Shown: positions 59,694-64,000 of the stretch, one piece after another
Layout of the letters: each line of letters opens with the position of its first letter
Position numbering within the stretch: the stretch's first letter is position 1
Source: Kryptolebias marmoratus
Lineage: Eukaryota; Chordata; Actinopteri; Cyprinodontiformes; Rivulidae
Reading direction: 5' to 3'
Length of the DNA: 64,000 nucleotides
Assembly (NCBI RefSeq): GCF_001649575.2
Contig: NC_051445.1
Location: forward strand, 24,431,750-24,495,749
Notes under the pieces: generated by a model
Told to the model about the DNA's origin: nothing
The model's database searches: none
What the model saw: only the letters and a program-made list of their open reading frames with translations
Position numbers and translations under genes: made by a program

Positions 59694-60577
59694 TGGGGGG
59701 GGTTGTAGAGGTGTGTGAGGAGAGGGTGAGGCGGGCGGGGGGCGAGATGAAGTGGAGCTACTGGCGTCGGGGTGCTCCACCGCATTAAAACAAGCGCCTT
59801 TTCTCCAAGATAATAGTATGGGCTGTGGGTTATAAATGATGCATTTTGCTCACTGAGACCTGATAATAGCAGTTTGGGTAGAAGGGGGAGAAAGTTCATC
59901 GCTCTCTTATCAAAGCTTTGTGACATTTCTCCTTCAGCTGTAAAATTTCATATCACATATCTGCTTTAAAGATGTGGAACCTTTTGTTGAACCGATACAG
60001 TGCATTCCATTTCACCCAATATGGCTCTCTCATGGTATATTAATTTATAGCCCATTTGCTAGCTCTATAACACCACCTATCAGTGGAGATGACTGGGATT
60101 CACCGGGACATCTGTGAATTGCCACACACAGGTTATTGAACTTTGAGCAGTGGTAATTTATTTGCTTTGATTCAAAGGCACTGCTTGATATCAAGAAGGA
60201 TCGTCTGCCGTGTGAAGCTCAAGTACAGTTTCCCCCTTGTCTGCTCTTCCTTTTTCTTTGTTTTCCTTCACCAGCCACCCTTGCTGTTAACATCCTGACG
60301 AGAAAGGGATAAAGGTGAAGTAAACCAAAGGCAAGGCTGCTAATCAGAGTCATTTTTTTTTCTAGTGCTGGAGGCAATTTCTTCCTCTTGAAGTAGGTTC
60401 TTTGAACTAGTTAGAGAAGTAAGATTCATGTTGAACACATGTTGATTAGATCTATTGCCTTCAATAAATGTTAATCTGCAGTAGTGAGCTGATGATGCCA
60501 TTCGTCAAATAACCATTAGCAGAGGAAAGGGATGTGGAGGTTACCAAAATCTACCAATTTATAAACACACATATGAA
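59694..60577. promoter_or_regulatory. Candidate conserved non-coding region in intron 3 (core about 59800-60240)
   Basis: The core lacks repeats and carries CTTATCAAAGCTTTGTGAC, ACCTGATAATAGCAG and TATTAATTTATAGCCC, with GATA, TCF-like and homeodomain words. It is enhancer-like by appearance only; 60250-60577 is ordinary sequence. Confidence 0.3.
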
Positions 60578-61093
60578 CTAGGGATGGGCATTTTAAGCAA
60601 AAAGCTTCAGATTTGTTGGTGATTATTCAATTTTCCTGTGAATATTCAAATACTCCACACACAACAATGACTTTATGATTGAGGACCATTTTCTGTTTCA
60701 TGTTTTTGCCCAAACAATGGCCGTGTCCAAACACTTGGGACTTGTGATGAACTAAAGTCCTGCTGCTGAAAACCCCTCTAATGAAACAGAGGCTTCAGGT
60801 ACAGAGACATGTGCTGCTGCTAATTCTGCTAGCTGGAGGATCTTTATATTCCTCCATTTTCACTGCTCCAGTGGATGAACGTGGACCGGGATGCTCGTAT
60901 TCTAACAGGAACGCTGAACTCCACTATAACCCTTTCAAAATAAGAAATGACTTTGGTGGGTCACTACCAGGTGCTAGTGGTAAGAAGAAGAAAAAAAGAG
61001 AAGATCATGATGGTCGCATTAGTTTTCAAATTTGCCCATTTTAATTACATTTTGGATATTCAAAAATCCCCGCCCATTACAACCGTCACTAAT
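60578..61093. mobile_element. Possible hAT-type non-autonomous element
   Basis: Left end TAGGGATGGGCATTTTAAGC, followed by ATTCAA words, resembles a common fish hAT-type terminus. The right end, read inverted, gives TAGTGACGG...AATGGGCGGGG and GAATATCC, an imperfect partner. It contains a short open frame at 60781-61041 discussed under findings. No target duplication was established. Confidence 0.3.
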
Positions 61094-64000
61094 ATGTGTG
61101 GATTGGTAGAGTAGCTGTGTGTTGATGCAGTTTGGGGATTACATCTAGACGCATCGGTTACTTACAGTACAAAGCCAACATTTCACTGAGATACGTGTCA
61201 TATCAGCCACAAACAGAGATGCACAAACTTAGAAGAGACCCCACTTCTGGCCACAAATTATAATTAAGTACATTTAGATCTATGCTTCATGAACAATACA
61301 ATGAAATCCGACAATGTTGTTCATTTTTAAAGTCAAGGGGATTAAATTATTTAGGTTGCATTCCTGATCTAGTCAAACTTGTTTGAACTTTTCAAATTTT
61401 CATTTAGACTCAATTTTATTTGTAAAAATATATATACATGTCTAATATAAAGACAACAGGAATTTTTGACCAAAAAGACAAACCGTTCTATGGGTATCAA
61501 CACTACGGTGTCTTTTCTGTTAGGTTTGAATGTATTAACTACTGCAAACATCACTCAGCTTTAATGAATATCTGGGAGAAGCTAATGCAGAGTATACTTT
61601 GCAAAATAAGATGATTCCTTCAGTATAATTGGAAATGAAAAGAAAAAAAAATTACACACTAAAGGATTGTTGAAAAGAGCTTCATTATATCTAATAATAT
61701 CATTCAAAAGTAGAAAGTGGTCGTTCACCTCCCTGTCTGTCAGTGGTTCACACCCACTTATTCTTTAAATCATCGCAGGCTGGCATCCTGCCACCAAGAA
61801 ACTCATTAGCTTTCAGTTGTAGGACACAGAAAGGAGAGAGACGCCCTTTTTCTTCCTTATTTCTTTGAACTATAACAAAACAGAAAGACAGAACGCACAT
61901 GCACACGTATAAAAAAAAAAACAAAACAACAGATGCCAGCATAGAGCATCTTGGGTGCTATCTGAGGAGGATCTCTCCACACAAAGGGACATTCATTGGT
62001 CTGCCAAGTATCTGTGGAGTGCAGGGACAGACCCTAGAGTCTGGCGACAGATGATGATCTTATGTACTGTATTGCCAAATGTCTGGCATTTAGGTGTTAG
62101 ATGGTGAAAAAAAAAAAAAAAAAAACACTCAGAGAGTTGGTTAAAAATCTCCTAACAGCCCATAATGAGTTTTCCTCTCAGTTACTGTTTACAGTTTAAT
62201 GAGATAAACACTCTGACTTCTGTATTTGTTCTTAATTTATTTCTAGGTAATAAAGCTGAGATTTGGGGGTTCTGAAATGGAATGATTGTAGCAGCCAGTA
62301 TTAGAAAAGTCAGGAGTGACACATCTGTTAATATGGCTGAAATAGGAGGTTTTATTGAAACACAGTAAAACGGAGAAGTTCATAAAGAACATGTAGACAG
62401 TTTATGAAGGCAACTCATTATTCATCCATGGGTGTTTTGTGGAGTTCTTCCACTTGTATCTGTAACAGATGTAAGCAGCCATCTGTGAGCCAAGGTCCTC
62501 AGGCAACATTTGGTGTGAGATGCACACAACTGGCACCCAAACATGGCCGACCACAAACCGCACAAATTGCATCCTACCCTTTTTACTGCCCTCTTCTTCT
62601 CACACCTACGCTACTCATTACCTCCCCCCGCCTCCCTTTTTTCTTTAAATTTTTTTTACTAAGACTGCCCCACCCAGAATAAAAAGAGAAACAAATAAGG
62701 AGTTGGAGATGTTGGCTGGGGAGGGCTCGTGTTTTGTGTCAAACGGGGCTAAACAGGAACTTGCATCCAAGCGGTTAAAGGCCGTGGGTCTTATCTGAGG
62801 ACAAACAGAATGCATCAAGCAGTGGCTGTTGCTCTCAGTGATGACGGCCAGCTGTGCACCAATGTTTAATTATTTCTCTGTAATGAGCTTAGCCACCTTC
62901 CACTGCAGCACCAGGAAGACAACACGCAACAGCAGGAACAAGGGAGGGGGGCACAGGATGCAGAGGGAGAATAAGAATGAGACATAAAGCTGTCGAGAAT
63001 ATCTAATTTTAAGGGCGATTCTGAAACTGTGTAATCTCTCTAAAACCATGAATAGATGTTTAGTCCATGCGCTGGTGTCTCTTTGGTTGTGTATCTTCAT
63101 CTAACGAAGGTTTAGTCTGCCTAATCTATTTGTTTTTTTTTGTTTGTTTTTTTTTACGAAGGGTGACATTTACCTTTTTATTGTTGCAGGACTGACCACC
63201 AGTGACGAGTATTTGATCAGCGCGTGTCGTTTGTAGCGGGTGGTAACACCAGACCCAGGCTCGATGGTGTTTATAGATGCAAAGTGGCACATAAGCACAC
63301 ATTTCCATACGAGCACAATGGCGCTGCAGATACACGGCTGATATTTACAGAGGAGGCTGCAGCCGAATAGGTCATTCGAACACATCACAAAGTTCAGCGA
63401 ACACCGGAGCCCGTGCAGCACGAGTCCGGTTCCCCCGAATACCTCCTAACCTCATGTGTTACCAAACAGTGTTAACAACACATGTCCATTTTGTCAGCAT
63501 AATGATTAGTTTTGGTATTATTTGCCAGGTTGGAAGAGCATCTCTGTATATTTAGCAAGTTTATTTCATCATACTCTTTTAGCCTAAAACAAATACTAAG
63601 ATACAAGATAAACACGCAAAGACTCCATTTCAGTCACAATGGCAAACCATTCCACATGAAATCCACCGAATGACAACCACCATATTTATCTAAGACATTC
63701 TGACTTCTACTACTACTACTCCCAGAGACAGTACACCACCTATTACAGGCATACAGTAATAGTATGGCAGACCTGGAGGTCAAAACATTGTCATCCTAAA
63801 AAAAGTTTATTAAGGATGAAAATATATGTGAGCGTGACAGCTTTGCACAAAACTGCAAAACCAATGATCAAAGGGGCTATTTCTAGCGTTTCTGTTCTAG
63901 CCAACATTGAGCCGTCTTCAAACTCTTCTCTCTCGTCTTGTTGATGCAAAGAAACTAATTCGGGATCAGCTAAACTGTCGTTTTATGTGGTAACGAGCTG
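61094..64000. other. zfpm2 intron 3, right end of window: no gene
   Basis: Unique, AT-rich sequence with poly(A) at 61910-61920 and 62108-62125, T runs at 63132-63155 and a TAC run at 63706-63720. No exon matching FOG2 exon 4 and no RNA gene was recognised. Confidence 0.5.

Noticed and set aside
62699..62740. ELEML peptide, a possible match to the ELEVF start of FOG2 exon 4
   Set aside because: Only three to four residues match; what follows (AGEGSCFVSNG) is unlike FOG2, and the upstream sequence is a poor acceptor with the wrong phase.
63170..63237. Acceptor-like TTTTTATTGTTGCAG followed by a short open frame
   Set aside because: The translated peptide (LTTSDEYLISACRL-stop) does not resemble FOG2, and it ends within 15 codons.
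1..64000. CRISPR arrays, operons, phage or other prokaryotic systems
   Set aside because: No regularly spaced repeats, dense coding or bacterial genes; the sequence is vertebrate throughout.

Overview
This is an intron-rich vertebrate window, almost certainly from a ray-finned (teleost) fish and probably a percomorph. The evidence is long CA/GT microsatellites, Tc1-type transposon remains, an L2-type LINE 3' end, tRNA-derived SINEs with fish-type tails, hAT-type non-autonomous elements, and two short vertebrate exons separated by kilobases of intron. Nothing prokaryotic is present. The species cannot be named from the sequence.

The only protein-coding gene I can support is zfpm2 (FOG2, zinc-finger cofactor of GATA factors) on the + strand. 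Exon 2 (33525-33683) and exon 3 (41142-41243) join in frame and match, without gaps, the acidic N-terminal part of vertebrate FOG2 as I remember it. Exon 1 (the short NuRD-binding N-terminus) and exon 4 onward (PR-like region and zinc fingers) were not found. Exon 1 may lie in the 838-base gap at 2922-3759 or left of the window; the rest should lie to the right. Most of the window is therefore intronic or promoter-proximal DNA of one developmental regulator.

Layout. 1-2312: a mosaic of decayed mobile DNA, with two oppositely oriented Tc1 transposase fragments and rearranged pieces of a C2HC-finger mobile-element-type protein. 2922-5640: an assembly gap, then a CpG-rich, promoter-like stretch. 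5641-33524: presumed intron 1, with few recognisable transposons, many microsatellites and several unique, TAAT/GATA-containing stretches that look like conserved non-coding elements; conservation could not be tested. 33684-41141: intron 2. 41244-64000: start of intron 3, which is much richer in transposon remains: a MITE, an hAT-like element carrying a nested L2 end and a nested modular repeat, two SINEs, a solo LTR with a perfect 5-bp target duplication, and a second copy of the hAT-like element.

All six runs of N adjoin G- or C-rich tracts, so the gaps probably mark sequence that is hard to read rather than random breaks. I found no convincing undescribed system. The most unusual structure is the mosaic at 1-2312; the most biologically interesting is the contrast between a transposon-poor, regulatory-looking intron 1 and a transposon-rich intron 3.
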